Source: an uncultured Eubacteriales bacterium (GTDB lineage Bacteria > Bacillota > Clostridia > Peptostreptococcales > Anaerovoracaceae). Taken from it: a DNA stretch of 47,168 nt. A model generated the notes under the pieces. That model searched no databases. It saw only the letters and a list, made by a program, of their open reading frames with translations, and was not told the origin of the DNA. The stretch covers positions 1 to 47,168 of the forward strand of contig CADBFL010000001.1 in assembly GCA_902793875.1 (NCBI GenBank), written 5' to 3'. A program made the position numbers and the translations under genes. Below are positions 1-8,800 of the stretch, piece by piece. The number at the start of each line of letters is the position of its first letter. The stretch's first letter is position 1.

Positions 1-76
1 TGGTGCGCCCGGCGGGATTCGAACCCGCGGTCTTCGCCTTCGGAGGGCGCTACTCTATCCACTGAGCTACGGGCGC
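1..76 (-). tRNA. tRNA-Arg (anticodon CCG)
   Basis: The minus strand folds as a full cloverleaf. The acceptor stem GCGCCCG pairs with CGGGCGC, followed by A and an encoded CCA at positions 3-1. The D-arm starts GCTC, the anticodon loop is CTCCGAA, and the T-loop is TTCGAAT on a 5-bp GCGGG/CCCGC stem. The anticodon CCG reads the CGG arginine codon. The outermost pair of the anticodon stem looks like a G-A mismatch. The CCA end lies exactly at the window edge, so downstream sequence is not visible. It is transcribed in the same direction as gpsA and lies about 47 bp beyond its stop codon. Confidence 0.95.
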
Positions 77-123
77 ATATGTGCCGGGCGGGAGATATGT
101 CCCGGTCCGGCGTATTTCTTCCT

Positions 124-1125
124 TTACAGGTAATCCGTCTCGTATCCCATCGGCCTGCCCATCAGGGTCTCCATCGCGTCCTCGACGGTGATGTTGCCCT
201 TGATGACATTGTAGATGGCGTCGGAGATAGGCATCTCAACATTCAGGCTTTCGGCGAGCTCGTGCACCACCTCGGCGGTGTACATGCCCTCTGCGACCAT
301 GCCGATCTCCTTTATGGCTTCTTCAGGCGTGTGGCCCTGTCCGATCAGCCTTCCGCAGCGGAAGTTCCTTGAATGTATGCTGGTGCAGGTGACTATCATG
401 TCGCCTATGCCCGCGAGACCGAAGAACGTCGAAGGCCTTGCTCCCATGACGACTCCCAGAGCCGTCGTCTCGGCGCAGCCTCTTGTCAGCATCGCCGCGA
501 GAGTGTTGTCTCCGTAGCCGAGCCCGTCGATGATGCCGGAGCCTACTGCCAGCACGTTCTTTAAGGACGCGGCGAGCTCCATGCCCATCATGTCGTCGTT
601 CAGATATACCCTGAACCTGTTGTTCATGAAGAGCTCGGCCATGGCCATGGCTGACTCCTCCTTCTGCGACGACATCGCTACGGCGGTCGGAACTCCGATG
701 CCGACCTCCTCGGCGTGGGAAGGGCCTGAGATGCATACGTATCTGTCCATGTCGAAGTATTCGCTGATGACCTCGGACATCCTCTTGTGGGTCTTCTGCT
801 CTATTCCCTTCGAGATGCAGGTGATTATCGCGTCTTTTCGGATGAAAGGCGCGGCCGCGCTGATGGCGCTCCTTACATGCTGGGCCGGAAGAGCGAAGAT
901 GACGAAGTCCGCGTCGCTGATGGCCTCCTCATTGGTTTTGCAGAAGTGGTAATCACCCTTCAGTTTGACGCCCGGAAGATAGTCCTTGTTTTCCATGTCG
1001 GCTTCCATGCGGGCGAGATGGTCCTGATCTATGTCGTAGATGTTGACTCTGCAGCCCTTTGCCGCAACGATCGTGGAGAGAGCTGTTCCGAAGCTGCCTC
1101 CGCCTACGAATGCTACTGTCTTCAT
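124..1125 (-). CDS. gpsA: NAD(P)+-dependent glycerol-3-phosphate dehydrogenase
   Basis: The 333-residue product is the usual length for GpsA, the cytoplasmic enzyme that reduces dihydroxyacetone phosphate to sn-glycerol-3-phosphate for phospholipid synthesis. The N-terminus carries the Rossmann dinucleotide motif GGGSFGTAL right after the first strand. The middle holds the CISKGIE stretch. The catalytic-lysine region reads AASLKNVLAVGSGI, followed by GLGYGDN and the C-terminal LAGIGDMIVTC block of the family. All key residues appear intact. It is followed by the tRNA-Arg on the same strand and is divergent from the YcxB-like gene. A promoter-like TTGCTT-17-TACAAT lies just upstream on the minus strand. 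No other identity is likely. Confidence 0.96.
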   Translation of the reverse strand: MKTVAFVGGGSFGTALSTIVAAKGCRVNIYDIDQDHLARMEADMENKDYLPGVKLKGDYHFCKTNEEAISDADFVIFALPAQHVRSAISAAAPFIRKDAIITCISKGIEQKTHKRMSEVISEYFDMDRYVCISGPSHAEEVGIGVPTAVAMSSQKEESAMAMAELFMNNRFRVYLNDDMMGMELAASLKNVLAVGSGIIDGLGYGDNTLAAMLTRGCAETTALGVVMGARPSTFFGLAGIGDMIVTCTSIHSRNFRCGRLIGQGHTPEEAIKEIGMVAEGMYTAEVVHELAESLNVEMPISDAIYNVIKGNITVEDAMETLMGRPMGYETDYL

Positions 1126-1169
1126 GTCGGTCCCCTTTATGAGTCGTTCTCCGGATTAACCTGAGACCA

Positions 1170-1198
1170 ATTGTACACTTTTTGCATAAGCAAAGCAA
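1170..1198 (-). promoter_or_regulatory. Candidate promoter of gpsA
   Basis: Read on the minus strand, TTGCTT (1198-1193) and TACAAT (1175-1170) are separated by exactly 17 bp. They lie 45-73 bp upstream of the gpsA start. This matches a sigma-70/sigma-A promoter at four to five positions per hexamer. The region also serves the divergent gene, for which TAGAAT at 1216-1221 is a possible -10 without a good -35. Confidence 0.55.
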
Positions 1199-1250
1199 AA
1201 CGGACCGTTATGTGATAGAATGGGTAGCGTGAAAAAGGAAGGAGACTTCA

Positions 1251-1826
1251 ATGGCAACCAACAAAAACAGAAAACAGCTGAAGTTCGTACTCAACGATAA
1301 GGACTACGAAGCGTTCGGACGCTACCGCATAATGTACACGGCTCAGGGCCGCAGGATGGTGATGAGACAGCGCATCACGTATATCATATCGGGCATCTGC
1401 ATCGCAGCGCTCTTTTATGTGTTCCCGGTATCCCAAAGCTTTACCAGGATCGCATATGTGGTCGCGGCGGTCATAGGCATCGGCGGAGCGATATTCGCCG
1501 AAAAGATCGTTCTCAAGCAGCAGAGGCAGGCGATCGAGCGCGCGGAAGCCACCGCCGACTCGGTCAATCAGCCAGAAAACACGGTGCGCTTCGATGACGA
1601 GACCTTCGAGACGAAGGCCGGGGATGATGTACAGACCTTCAGATATGCAGACATCGGACTCATCGACCTGACCGAAGAGGCCATCTACGTATGGATGAGC
1701 GATGAGATGATCATGCCTGTGCCTCTCCACGCCTTCAGGAGCCTGGACGACATGAAGGAGCTCTACAAGTGGATCAAGGCAAAGATAAAGGAGCAGGGCG
1801 GCGCAGCCGGAGACGACGATAAATAG
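1251..1826 (+). CDS. YcxB-like membrane protein
   Basis: The 191-residue protein has a charged N-terminal part followed by two closely spaced hydrophobic segments at about residues 42-60 and 64-82 (starting ITYIISGICI and IAYVVAAVIG). A cytoplasm-like beta-rich C-terminal half follows. The pattern of two transmembrane helices followed by a domain with YADIGLIDLTEEAIYVW and a PVPLHAF motif resembles the YcxB-like family, whose function is unknown. The start is supported by AAGGAAGGAG seven bases upstream. The C-terminus is charged (KEQGGAAGDDDK). It stands alone: gpsA is divergent, and the next transcript has its own promoter. Family membership is inferred from memory and from layout, not from a search. 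Confidence 0.7.
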   Translation: MATNKNRKQLKFVLNDKDYEAFGRYRIMYTAQGRRMVMRQRITYIISGICIAALFYVFPVSQSFTRIAYVVAAVIGIGGAIFAEKIVLKQQRQAIERAEATADSVNQPENTVRFDDETFETKAGDDVQTFRYADIGLIDLTEEAIYVWMSDEMIMPVPLHAFRSLDDMKELYKWIKAKIKEQGGAAGDDDK

Positions 1827-1874
1827 TCAACCAGTGTATTTTGTGAAAAACAACAAAAAATCTCTGATTTTTAG

Positions 1875-1903
1875 TTGACATCCAACACAAGTGTTGCTAT
1901 AGT
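1875..1903 (+). promoter_or_regulatory. Promoter of the metNIQ leader with internal palindrome
   Basis: A consensus TTGACA at 1875-1880 is followed after exactly 17 bp by TATAGT at 1898-1903, preceded by the bases TGC. Between the two boxes lies a perfect inverted repeat, CAACAC-AA-GTGTTG (1883-1896). A palindrome placed between -35 and -10 is a typical position for a repressor operator. Transcription would start near 1910, about 31 bases before the leader ORF. The region upstream (1830-1874) is AT-rich. Confidence 0.8.
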
Positions 1904-1940
1904 CACAAATGAACTTATTCTATGAAAGGAGCGCATCCAC

Positions 1941-2006
1941 ATGAGAACAAACATGATGATGACAATGGGAATGATGGGCATGTGCATGCGCAGAGCCGAT
2001 GAATAG
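1941..2006 (+). CDS. Methionine-rich leader peptide of the metNIQ operon
   Basis: This is a 21-codon ORF with an AAAGGAG ribosome site nine bases before its ATG. Nine of its residues are methionine: the start, then positions 5, 6, 7, 9, 11, 12, 14 and 16. This density is far above chance. Arginine and acidic residues end the peptide. It sits between a strong promoter and an intrinsic terminator in front of a methionine ABC transporter operon, the classic geometry of amino-acid biosynthesis leader peptides. The inferred role is to make ribosome progress depend on Met-tRNA supply and so control readthrough into metN. The peptide itself probably has no further function. It is too short for normal gene callers. 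Confidence 0.8.
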   Translation: MRTNMMMTMGMMGMCMRRADE

Positions 2007-2064
2007 CATAGGATAAGGTCGTAACGAATAAAACCGGAACTATGAGTTTTCTCATGTGATGCAG

Positions 2065-2097
2065 GCGGACAGGTCGTTAAGGCCGGTCCGCTTTTTT
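2065..2097 (+). terminator. Intrinsic terminator/attenuator before metN
   Basis: GCGGAC (2065-2070) pairs with GTCCGC (2086-2091), and an inner AGGTC/GGCCG part adds four pairs after one mismatch. Six T residues (2092-2097) follow directly. The hairpin lies 46 bp before the metN start and 59 bp after the leader stop, inside the same transcript, so it would act as an attenuator. ACCGG at 2033-2037 could pair with CCGGT at 2083-2087 and compete for the 3' arm. A small hairpin ATGAG-TTTT-CTCAT (2042-2055) lies between them. The alternative folds are inferred by eye. Confidence 0.8.
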
Positions 2098-2142
2098 ACA
2101 CTCAGAACTATAGACAGAAGCTATAACGGAAAGGGATAACAA

Positions 2143-3195
2143 TTGAGCGAGCACATAATCAGTCTTCAGGGAGTGACCAAGGAATTCGATACCAAAGGGG
2201 GCAAAGTGGTCGCGCTGAAGGACATAGACCTGAATATCGAAAAAGGGGATTCGTACGGGATCATCGGGCTCTCCGGAGCCGGCAAGTCCACTCTCGTAAG
2301 GACGATCAATCTGCTTGAGGAGCCGACCGAAGGAAAGGTCCTCTTCGACGGGAAGCTGCTCACAGGGCTTTCGGCGAAGGAGCTCAACCTCGAGAGGCGG
2401 AGGATCTCGATGATATTCCAGCAGTTCAACCTGCTGATGCAGAGGGACGCGGTCGGCAACATCTGCTTCCCTCTGGAGATCGCCGGAGTGCCGAAGGCCG
2501 AGGCTGCCGAAAAGGCACGGGAGCTTCTGAAGGTAGTCGACCTCGAGGAGAGAGCGAATTCATATCCGTCGCAGCTCTCGGGAGGACAGAAGCAGAGAGT
2601 GGCCATCGCAAGGGCGCTGGCATCGGACCCCGAAGTCATACTCTGCGACGAGGCCACATCGGCCCTGGATCCGAAGACCACAAGATCGATACTGGCGCTT
2701 CTGAGAAAGATCAACGAGGAGCGCGGCATAACCCTGGTGGTCATCACGCACGAGATGGAGGTCATCAAGCAGCTCTGCAACAAGGTGGCGGTCATAGAGA
2801 ACGGCGAGATAGTCGAAAGAGGAGATGTCCAGGAGATGTTCAGAAAGCCTAAGACCAAGGCCGCCAGAAAGCTCTTCTTCCCGGACGGACAGGTCACGGA
2901 GAAGCCTCTTGTGAGGACATCGACAAAGAACAGGGTGAGGCTTGTATACGATGAATCCACCGCGGGCGAGCCTATAATCGCCAACATGATCATGGAACTC
3001 GGGGCGCCGGTGAACTTCCTCTACGCCAACCTCGACGTTCTCGGAGGAGCCCAGAAGGGACAGATGGTCATATGCCTGGCAGAAGACGCGGCGACTGCCG
3101 CGAAGCAGAAGGAATACCTCAGGGCGAAGGGAGTGGACTTCACTGAGATAGAGGAAGATGAGATCGACCACCACGGAGAGGAGGGTGATGCGTAA
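2143..3195 (+). CDS. metN: Methionine ABC transporter ATP-binding protein
   Basis: The 350-residue ATPase is of normal MetN length. Walker A GLSGAGKST is at residues 42-50. The signature LSGGQKQRVAIARAL is near residue 145, and Walker B ILCDEATSALD follows. The last 80 residues form the NIL-type ligand-sensing domain that allows substrate inhibition in MetN proteins. Translation starts at TTG, with AAAGGG upstream and no better ATG. The stop codon overlaps the metI start (TAATG), indicating translational coupling. The protein powers uptake of methionine through MetI with MetQ as the binding protein. Its operon lies behind the methionine-rich leader and terminator, which strongly supports methionine as the substrate. 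Confidence 0.95.
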   Translation: MSEHIISLQGVTKEFDTKGGKVVALKDIDLNIEKGDSYGIIGLSGAGKSTLVRTINLLEEPTEGKVLFDGKLLTGLSAKELNLERRRISMIFQQFNLLMQRDAVGNICFPLEIAGVPKAEAAEKARELLKVVDLEERANSYPSQLSGGQKQRVAIARALASDPEVILCDEATSALDPKTTRSILALLRKINEERGITLVVITHEMEVIKQLCNKVAVIENGEIVERGDVQEMFRKPKTKAARKLFFPDGQVTEKPLVRTSTKNRVRLVYDESTAGEPIIANMIMELGAPVNFLYANLDVLGGAQKGQMVICLAEDAATAAKQKEYLRAKGVDFTEIEEDEIDHHGEEGDA

Positions 3196-3857
3196 TGGAT
3201 GCACAGACATTGATCCGGCTGCTCGGAGAGGGCACGGTCCAGACGCTGATCATGACCCTGGTCGGGACGCTCGTATCGTATCTGATCGGACTTCCGGTGG
3301 GCGTGTCGCTCATAGTCACAGGGCCCAACGGCATAAAGCCGGCTCCGCTGTACAACAGGACGATGGGCTTCATCGTCAACGTGATCAGATCGATGCCGTT
3401 CCTCATACTCATGATCGCCGTCATGCCTTACATAAGGAAGGTGATCGGGACGGGAATAGGGACATCCGCCACCACGGCGGCGCTGATAGTAGCGGCGTGG
3501 CCTTTCGTAGCCAGACTGGTGGAGCAGAGCCTGCTCGAAGTCGACTCCGGGGTCATCGAAGCCGCCCAGGCCATGGGGGCCGGCACCATGCAGATAGTCC
3601 GCAAGGTGCTGCTCCTGGAGGCAAGACCGTCGCTCATAAACGGAGCGGCAGTCGCGACCATCACCATACTGGGATACTCGGCGATGGCCGGTACGCTCGG
3701 CGGCGGAGGTCTCGGAGACATAGCCATCAGATTCGGCCACTACAGGTTCCAGCCTGATGTGATGTGGATAACGATACTCGTGCTGGTCGTGCTTGTGCAG
3801 ATAATGCAGGAGATCGGCGTGAAACTGGCGGGCAGACTTGACAACCGCCTGAACTAG
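3195..3857 (+). CDS. metI: Methionine ABC transporter permease
   Basis: The 220-residue integral membrane protein has about five transmembrane segments and the ABC permease EAA loop, visible as EAAQAMGAGTMQIVRKVLLLEA, where it would contact MetN. The following block TILGYSAMAGTLGGGGLGDIAIRFGH is characteristic of MetI. Its length matches the family. The ATG shares bases with the metN stop (TAATG), so expression is probably coupled. It forms the membrane channel of the importer. No defects were seen. Confidence 0.95.
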   Translation: MDAQTLIRLLGEGTVQTLIMTLVGTLVSYLIGLPVGVSLIVTGPNGIKPAPLYNRTMGFIVNVIRSMPFLILMIAVMPYIRKVIGTGIGTSATTAALIVAAWPFVARLVEQSLLEVDSGVIEAAQAMGAGTMQIVRKVLLLEARPSLINGAAVATITILGYSAMAGTLGGGGLGDIAIRFGHYRFQPDVMWITILVLVVLVQIMQEIGVKLAGRLDNRLN

Positions 3858-3918
3858 CTATCAGATAACACTGAAAATAAAGAGAAGGTAAAACTCATAA
3901 GGGGAAAGGAGAACTGAC

Positions 3919-4761
3919 ATGAAGAACATCAAAAGATTCAGCATTCTGGCACTCGCGCTCGTACTCGCTCTCGGCGTTTTCAGCGCATGCGGCAAGAGCG
4001 GCGGCGGTGAAGAAGGCGGAGACGACAGCGCGGACAAGACCATCACAGTGGCGGCATCGCCTACGCCTCACGCAGAGATCCTGAACTCGATCAGCGACGC
4101 TCTCGCTGAAGAGGGATGGACGCTCGAGGTCAAGGAATTTGAAGACTATGTGCAGCCTAACGTTGCAACGACCGACGGCGACGTGGACGCAAACTACTTC
4201 CAGCACGTTCCGTATCTCGATGAATACAACCAGCAGAACGGCACCAAACTCGTAGCAGTAGGCAATGTGCACTATGAGCCGATGGGCGTATACGCGGGAC
4301 AGAAGAAGAGCTTCGACGAGCTGGCTGAAGGCGACAAGATCGGCATCCCTAACGATGCAACGAACGGCGCCAGGGCGCTGCTCCTTCTTCAGGACAACGG
4401 AGTCATCAAGCTCAAGGACGATGCAGGCGTGACGGCAACAGAGGAAGACATCGCCGAGAATCCTAAGAACATCGAGATCGTGCCTCTCGAAGCGGCGCAG
4501 ATCCCGGGATCGCTCGAGGACCTCGCGGTCGGAGTCATCAACGCCAACTACGCTATAGGAGCGGGGCTGGACATCAAGGGAGCCCTCGCGACAGAGGCAA
4601 GTGATTCCCTCGCGGCAGACACGTATGTGAACGTGATCGTTGTGAACGAGGAGAACAAGGACAGCGAGAAGACGAAAGCCCTTGTCAAGGCCATCCAGAC
4701 AGACGCCGTAAAGAAGTTCATCGAAGAAAAGTACAACGGCGCGGTAGTGGCGAAATTCTAG
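3919..4761 (+). CDS. metQ: Methionine-binding lipoprotein
   Basis: The 280-residue lipoprotein has a cleavable signal ending in FSAC followed by Gly-Lys, so Cys23 or so would be lipidated and the protein anchored outside the membrane. A glycine/acid-rich linker then leads into the NlpA/MetQ fold. Diagnostic stretches are VAASPTPHAEIL, the NYFQHVPYL motif and the FEDYVQPN block. The protein ends in AVVAKF. The start has AAAGGAG nine bases upstream, a gap of about 60 bp after metI. It captures methionine for MetNI. A hairpin follows the stop codon. Confidence 0.94.
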   Translation: MKNIKRFSILALALVLALGVFSACGKSGGGEEGGDDSADKTITVAASPTPHAEILNSISDALAEEGWTLEVKEFEDYVQPNVATTDGDVDANYFQHVPYLDEYNQQNGTKLVAVGNVHYEPMGVYAGQKKSFDELAEGDKIGIPNDATNGARALLLLQDNGVIKLKDDAGVTATEEDIAENPKNIEIVPLEAAQIPGSLEDLAVGVINANYAIGAGLDIKGALATEASDSLAADTYVNVIVVNEENKDSEKTKALVKAIQTDAVKKFIEEKYNGAVVAKF

Positions 4762-4797
4762 ACAGAGGGAAGGCGAAAAAATCAATAATCGTTTATA

Positions 4798-4832
4798 CAA
4801 AGCTCTCCTGCCTTAATGACGGGGGAGCTTTG
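4798..4832 (+). terminator. Hairpin after metQ
   Basis: CAAAGCTCTCC (4798-4808) pairs with GGGGAGCTTTG (4822-4832) as an 11-bp stem containing one G-T pair, with a 13-base loop. There is no T-run, so it may be a weak terminator, an RNA-end stabiliser for metNIQ, or an operator-like element. A candidate promoter for the racemase gene overlaps its 3' half. Confidence 0.45.
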
Positions 4833-4841
4833 TGCTATCAT
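4813..4841 (+). promoter_or_regulatory. Candidate promoter of the racemase gene
   Basis: TATCAT (4836-4841), preceded by TGC, forms an extended -10 like the one before the liv operon. Exactly 17 bp upstream is the weaker -35 TTAATG (4813-4818). It lies inside the post-metQ hairpin, and the racemase ATG is about 40 bp downstream. Confidence 0.4.
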
Positions 4842-4879
4842 TGGGAAGCGGACAAAAAACGAAAGGCAGAGACTGAGAC

Positions 4880-5581
4880 ATGCACAAAACAGCAGTGCTG
4901 GCGGGAACGCCGGTGGATACACAGATGGGGGTGGACTTTCTTAACGGAAAGAACGAAACGGCGGCAGAGGACATGCGGATAAAGCCGCTGTACAGGCCTG
5001 TGACGGAGGACTGCGACGTCCAGCTGAGGTTCCAGTATTCGGACGACGACGAAAAGCGCGATGTCCTGGATTCCATATTTGACGCGGATATCGAAGACGG
5101 CGTCAGGGACTTTTTCATATACTGCAACTCGCTTTCGGGAGCCTTCGATTTCGACAGATACGCCATGCGAAAATCCCTTGAGAGCGGAGAGGACATCCGC
5201 ATATATACCCCGCTGCAGATATACAGAAAACTCGGAGAGAACTACAGCCGGATAGGGGTCCTTGCGGCAAATAACCTGTCGGCTCATTCCATAGAGGAGG
5301 CCCTCTTGTCGTCCAACGGGGACCTGTATGTCATCGGCTCGGGAAACATGGCGATCGTAAGGGCCATAGAGGACGGAAAAGACCCGCGGCAGATCGCCGG
5401 GGAGTGCGGGCTCGCCGCTGCGGCCGCCTACATGAAGGCCTGCGGAGCTGAGGCGCTGCTTCTGGGCTGCACGCATTTTCCCTGCCTCAGGGAGGAGCTT
5501 GAAAAGATCTGCAGGCTTCCGATCATAGATCCCGCCGACATGATGTACGAAGAGCTGATGAAGCATCTCATAAGAGAGTGA
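4880..5581 (+). CDS. Aspartate/glutamate racemase family protein
   Basis: The 233-residue protein has the two-cysteine signature of cofactor-independent amino-acid racemases. Cys82 lies in the IYCNSLSG loop and Cys197 in LLLGCTHFP. Each would remove the alpha proton from one face of the substrate. The length fits the Asp/Glu/hydantoin racemase superfamily. The substrate cannot be read from sequence. It is not a typical MurI, because the usual N-terminal DSGxGG loop is absent (the N-terminus reads VLAGTPVDTQMGVDF). Its own promoter-like sequence overlaps the post-metQ hairpin. Location after metNIQ may be coincidental, though a role in D-amino-acid metabolism is possible. Confidence 0.82.
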   Translation: MHKTAVLAGTPVDTQMGVDFLNGKNETAAEDMRIKPLYRPVTEDCDVQLRFQYSDDDEKRDVLDSIFDADIEDGVRDFFIYCNSLSGAFDFDRYAMRKSLESGEDIRIYTPLQIYRKLGENYSRIGVLAANNLSAHSIEEALLSSNGDLYVIGSGNMAIVRAIEDGKDPRQIAGECGLAAAAAYMKACGAEALLLGCTHFPCLREELEKICRLPIIDPADMMYEELMKHLIRE

Positions 5582-5593
5582 TAAGAGCCGGAG

Positions 5594-5634
5594 GTTGACG
5601 CAAGAACATGCAATAACGCAGGATTTGCGTCAAC
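5594..5634. other. Perfect 10-bp inverted repeat after the racemase gene
   Basis: GTTGACGCAA (5594-5603) and TTGCGTCAAC (5625-5634) are perfect complements around a 21-base loop, starting 12 bp after the racemase stop codon. The strong terminator at 5660-5687 follows 26 bp later, with another small GTGA/TCAC stem between them. This may be a 3' RNA structure or a regulator site. Confidence 0.6.
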
Positions 5635-5659
5635 ACCGATGGTGACGCGGCATCACGGC

Positions 5660-5687
5660 CCGCCCGAAAAGGGCGGTTTTTCTTTTT
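5660..5687 (+). terminator. Intrinsic terminator after the racemase gene
   Basis: CCGCCC (5660-5665), a five-base GAAAA loop and GGGCGG (5671-5676) are followed by TTTTTCTTTTT. This is a textbook rho-independent terminator separating the racemase unit from the large repeat-protein gene. Confidence 0.9.
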
Positions 5688-5736
5688 AATTGTTTATTTT
5701 GGCGCCTGAATCCTTTATTTTGCAACGGATATACTA

Positions 5737-5785
5737 TATAATCCACTATGTATATTTATGTGCCTGAATATACGGACTTCAGGCA
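5737..5785 (+). promoter_or_regulatory. Promoter -10 and 5' UTR hairpin of the repeat-protein gene
   Basis: A consensus TATAAT is at 5737-5742 in an AT-rich stretch; a weak -35 (TTTATT, 5714-5719) is 17 bp upstream. The predicted untranslated leader contains a perfect 8-bp inverted repeat, TGCCTGAA (5761-5768) with TTCAGGCA (5778-5785), 34 bases before the start codon. It may stabilise the long mRNA or affect translation. Confidence 0.55.
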
Positions 5786-5818
5786 TCAAAGAAAGCATCA
5801 TTCTGAAGAAGGGACTGA

Positions 5819-8800
5819 ATGAAAATGGATAACAATTTTGTAAAAGTCGGTAAATGGGGCGAGTGCCTCTGGGGCATCAACGAGAACGGCGGGCTCTACA
5901 TCATAGAGGGTCTTGCCGGCAGCGTGGATGAAGGGATATCGCCGTGGGCTGATTCGATGGCGGCGATCACGTCCGCCAATACGGTCGGCACCGTGACATT
6001 CCCTGACGGGGCCTCTCTCGCGGGCCTGTTCAAGGGCTGCAAGAACATGGTGACTGCCGATCTCAGCGGCTTCGTCACGGACAATGTCTCGAACATGAGC
6101 TCGATGTTCGAGGGATGCGCCAACCTCAGGGAGCTCGACATCTCGTCTTTCGATACCCGCCGCTGCTCGAACATGCACGCGATGTTCAGCAAGTGCGCGA
6201 ACCTGGAGGAGATCCTTCTCGCCCAGGATTTCAGCACGGAAGGAGACGGAAGCACCCGCTGCGACAGGCTGGCTGTGAAGGAATACGGCAAGTATAAAAA
6301 GGCGAAGCCTATCTACGTCGAGGGATTCAGGGTGATATATCACGACAACCTCGACGAGGACCGCACCGAAGAAACAAGGACCACGCCGGGCGTCAGATAT
6401 ATCATCGAAGAGCCGATGTTCAGCTCGCCGAGCGACAGGGCGGTCTTCGTTTCGTGGAACACCGACCCCGATGCGAAGGGCGCGTATTACCGTCCGGGAA
6501 AGGCCGTCGATGCGCTCGACGAGGATCTCAACCTCTACGCAGTATGGGCATGGGCCCCTGTGATCAAACAGTCCCCTCAGATCAGATCATTCACATACGG
6601 AGAAAGGATACCGTTCGAAGTCCCTGAGATCGAATCCGTTAACGATCCGGAGGTCACCGGTTATCTCGAGATAAGCGAAACAGGCGAGGAAGGGACATGG
6701 AAGGTCATCAACCACAACACCATCCTTCCTGTATCCTACAACGGATGGCTCTGCAGGCTCCACGCCTCCAACAGCGTGGGCGAGGCCGTGTCCGATCCGG
6801 TCAAGCTCAATATAAAGAAGGCGAGCATTGACGTATCCGGCATACGCTGGGTCGAAGACAAAAACATGGTCTATGACGGCACGCCGAAGGAGGTCCATAT
6901 CGAGGGACTGCCTGACACCATCGAGCCGAGGTACGAGGGCAACGTCGCCACCGACGCGGGCACGTATACCGCGAGCTACGCGTTCGTCTTCGACAGGGAC
7001 AACTTCAACGAGCCTGTCACGGTAAGAGAGCACGAGTGGACCATCCGCAAGGCTGCCCTCGACATGTCGCAGGTGCGCTGGAACTACACGGGCGCATTCA
7101 GATATGACGGCACGGCCAGGAGCGTGGAGCTCACCGGCCTGCCTGAGGGAGTCACCGCGATCTATGAGAACAACGTCGCGACGGATACCGGCGTGTATAC
7201 CGCGACGGCGATGCTCAACTACGATTTCAAGAATTACGAAAAGCCGGCAGACATAGTCCCGTGCGTATGGGAGATCAGAAAGGTCACCATCGATGCGAGC
7301 TCTATCCGCTGGTCGGATTATGACGACTTCGTTTATGACGGCAACCCTAAGGGCGTGTATATCACGAACCTGCCTGACGACGCGGAGGTCGTATACGACG
7401 GGGCCGAAGAGACTCTCGCCGGCAAATACCTGGCAAGAGCGGCCTTCATCGGCAACTACAATACGAATGCTCCTGCGGAGTACGAGTGGGAGATCGCCAA
7501 GAGGCACTACGACCTCAGCAACGTCAGATGGACCGAGCAGAGGGACTTCTCGTATGACGGAGAGCCTCACGGCATAGTCCTCACAGGCGTTCCCGAGGAT
7601 CTGCAGGTAAGATATTCGGGCAATGTGGGAGTGACTGCGGGCAGCTATACCGCAAGGGCGGTGTTCATCAATCCGGACACTCACAACTACATCACGCCTG
7701 CCGACATGACCATGGAATGGCAGATAAGCAAGAAGTTCGTCGACATGTCGCAGGTCCGCTGGGATTACGAGGGAGCGTTCACATACGACGGAGAGGCGAA
7801 GGCCGTTTCGCTGGTCGGACTGCCTGAGGGCATAGGCGTGGATTACGAGAACTTCATGGCCTTCGATGCGGGCGAATACAACGCGCGCGCGATCCTGAGG
7901 TATGACGAGGACAATCTCGACGTCGAGTGGCCTGCGGACTGCCAGTGGAGGATCAACAAGAAAAAGATCGACGTGTCCGGCATCTACTGGGATTACAGCG
8001 ACGCGTTCACGTACACCGGAAGAGAGCACGCCGTTTATCTGGCGGGAGTTCCCGAAGGGCTGAACGTCGAATACGCAGACAACGTCAAGACGGAGACGGG
8101 CACATATGTCGCGAGCGCGACCCTGACTCCTGTTGACGAGGGCAACTACGAGGTGCCTGAAGTCAACGGCTGCACATGGACCATAAGAAAGGCCGAGTAC
8201 GAATTCGGAGCGATCGAGTGGACCGATTACAGGGGCTTTGTGTACGACGGAAAGGAAAAGAAGGTCAGGATCGAGTCCGGACTGGACGAGAATATCCGGG
8301 TCGAATACGAGGATGATACCGCGGTCAACGCCGGCAGGTACTTCACCAAGGCGGTATTCTCGCTGACCGATGACACCAACCTGAATCCGCCGAAGCCGGA
8401 GGGCTACTCGTGGAGCATCGCGAAGGCCAGACACGACATGTCCAAGGTCGTTTGGGACTATGAGAACGCATTCACCTACGACGGAAGCGAGAAGTCCGTG
8501 AGACTCCGCGGCGTCCCTGAAGGGGTGATAGTGAACTACAGGAACGCTTCGGCCAGCGACGCCGGAGACTATACCGCAGTCGCCCGCTTCGAGGTGCAGG
8601 ACGCTAACAACTACGAGACCAGCATACCTGACATGGTGCTCGACTGGACTATAAGAAAAGCCGTCTTCGACATGAGCGGAGCTAAATGGCAGGGAGACAG
8701 GGAATACGCCTACGACGGCGAGCTCAAGGGCGAGAGCCTGAGGCTGACCGGGCTTCCTGACGGCGTCGTCCCTGTATACGTCGACAGCACCGCGGTCGAT

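Noticed and set aside
1904..2142. SAM riboswitch (S-box) or T-box before metN
   Set aside because: I saw no S-box core and no T-box sequence such as GGTGGNACCGCG. The leader contains a Met-rich ORF and a simple terminator instead.
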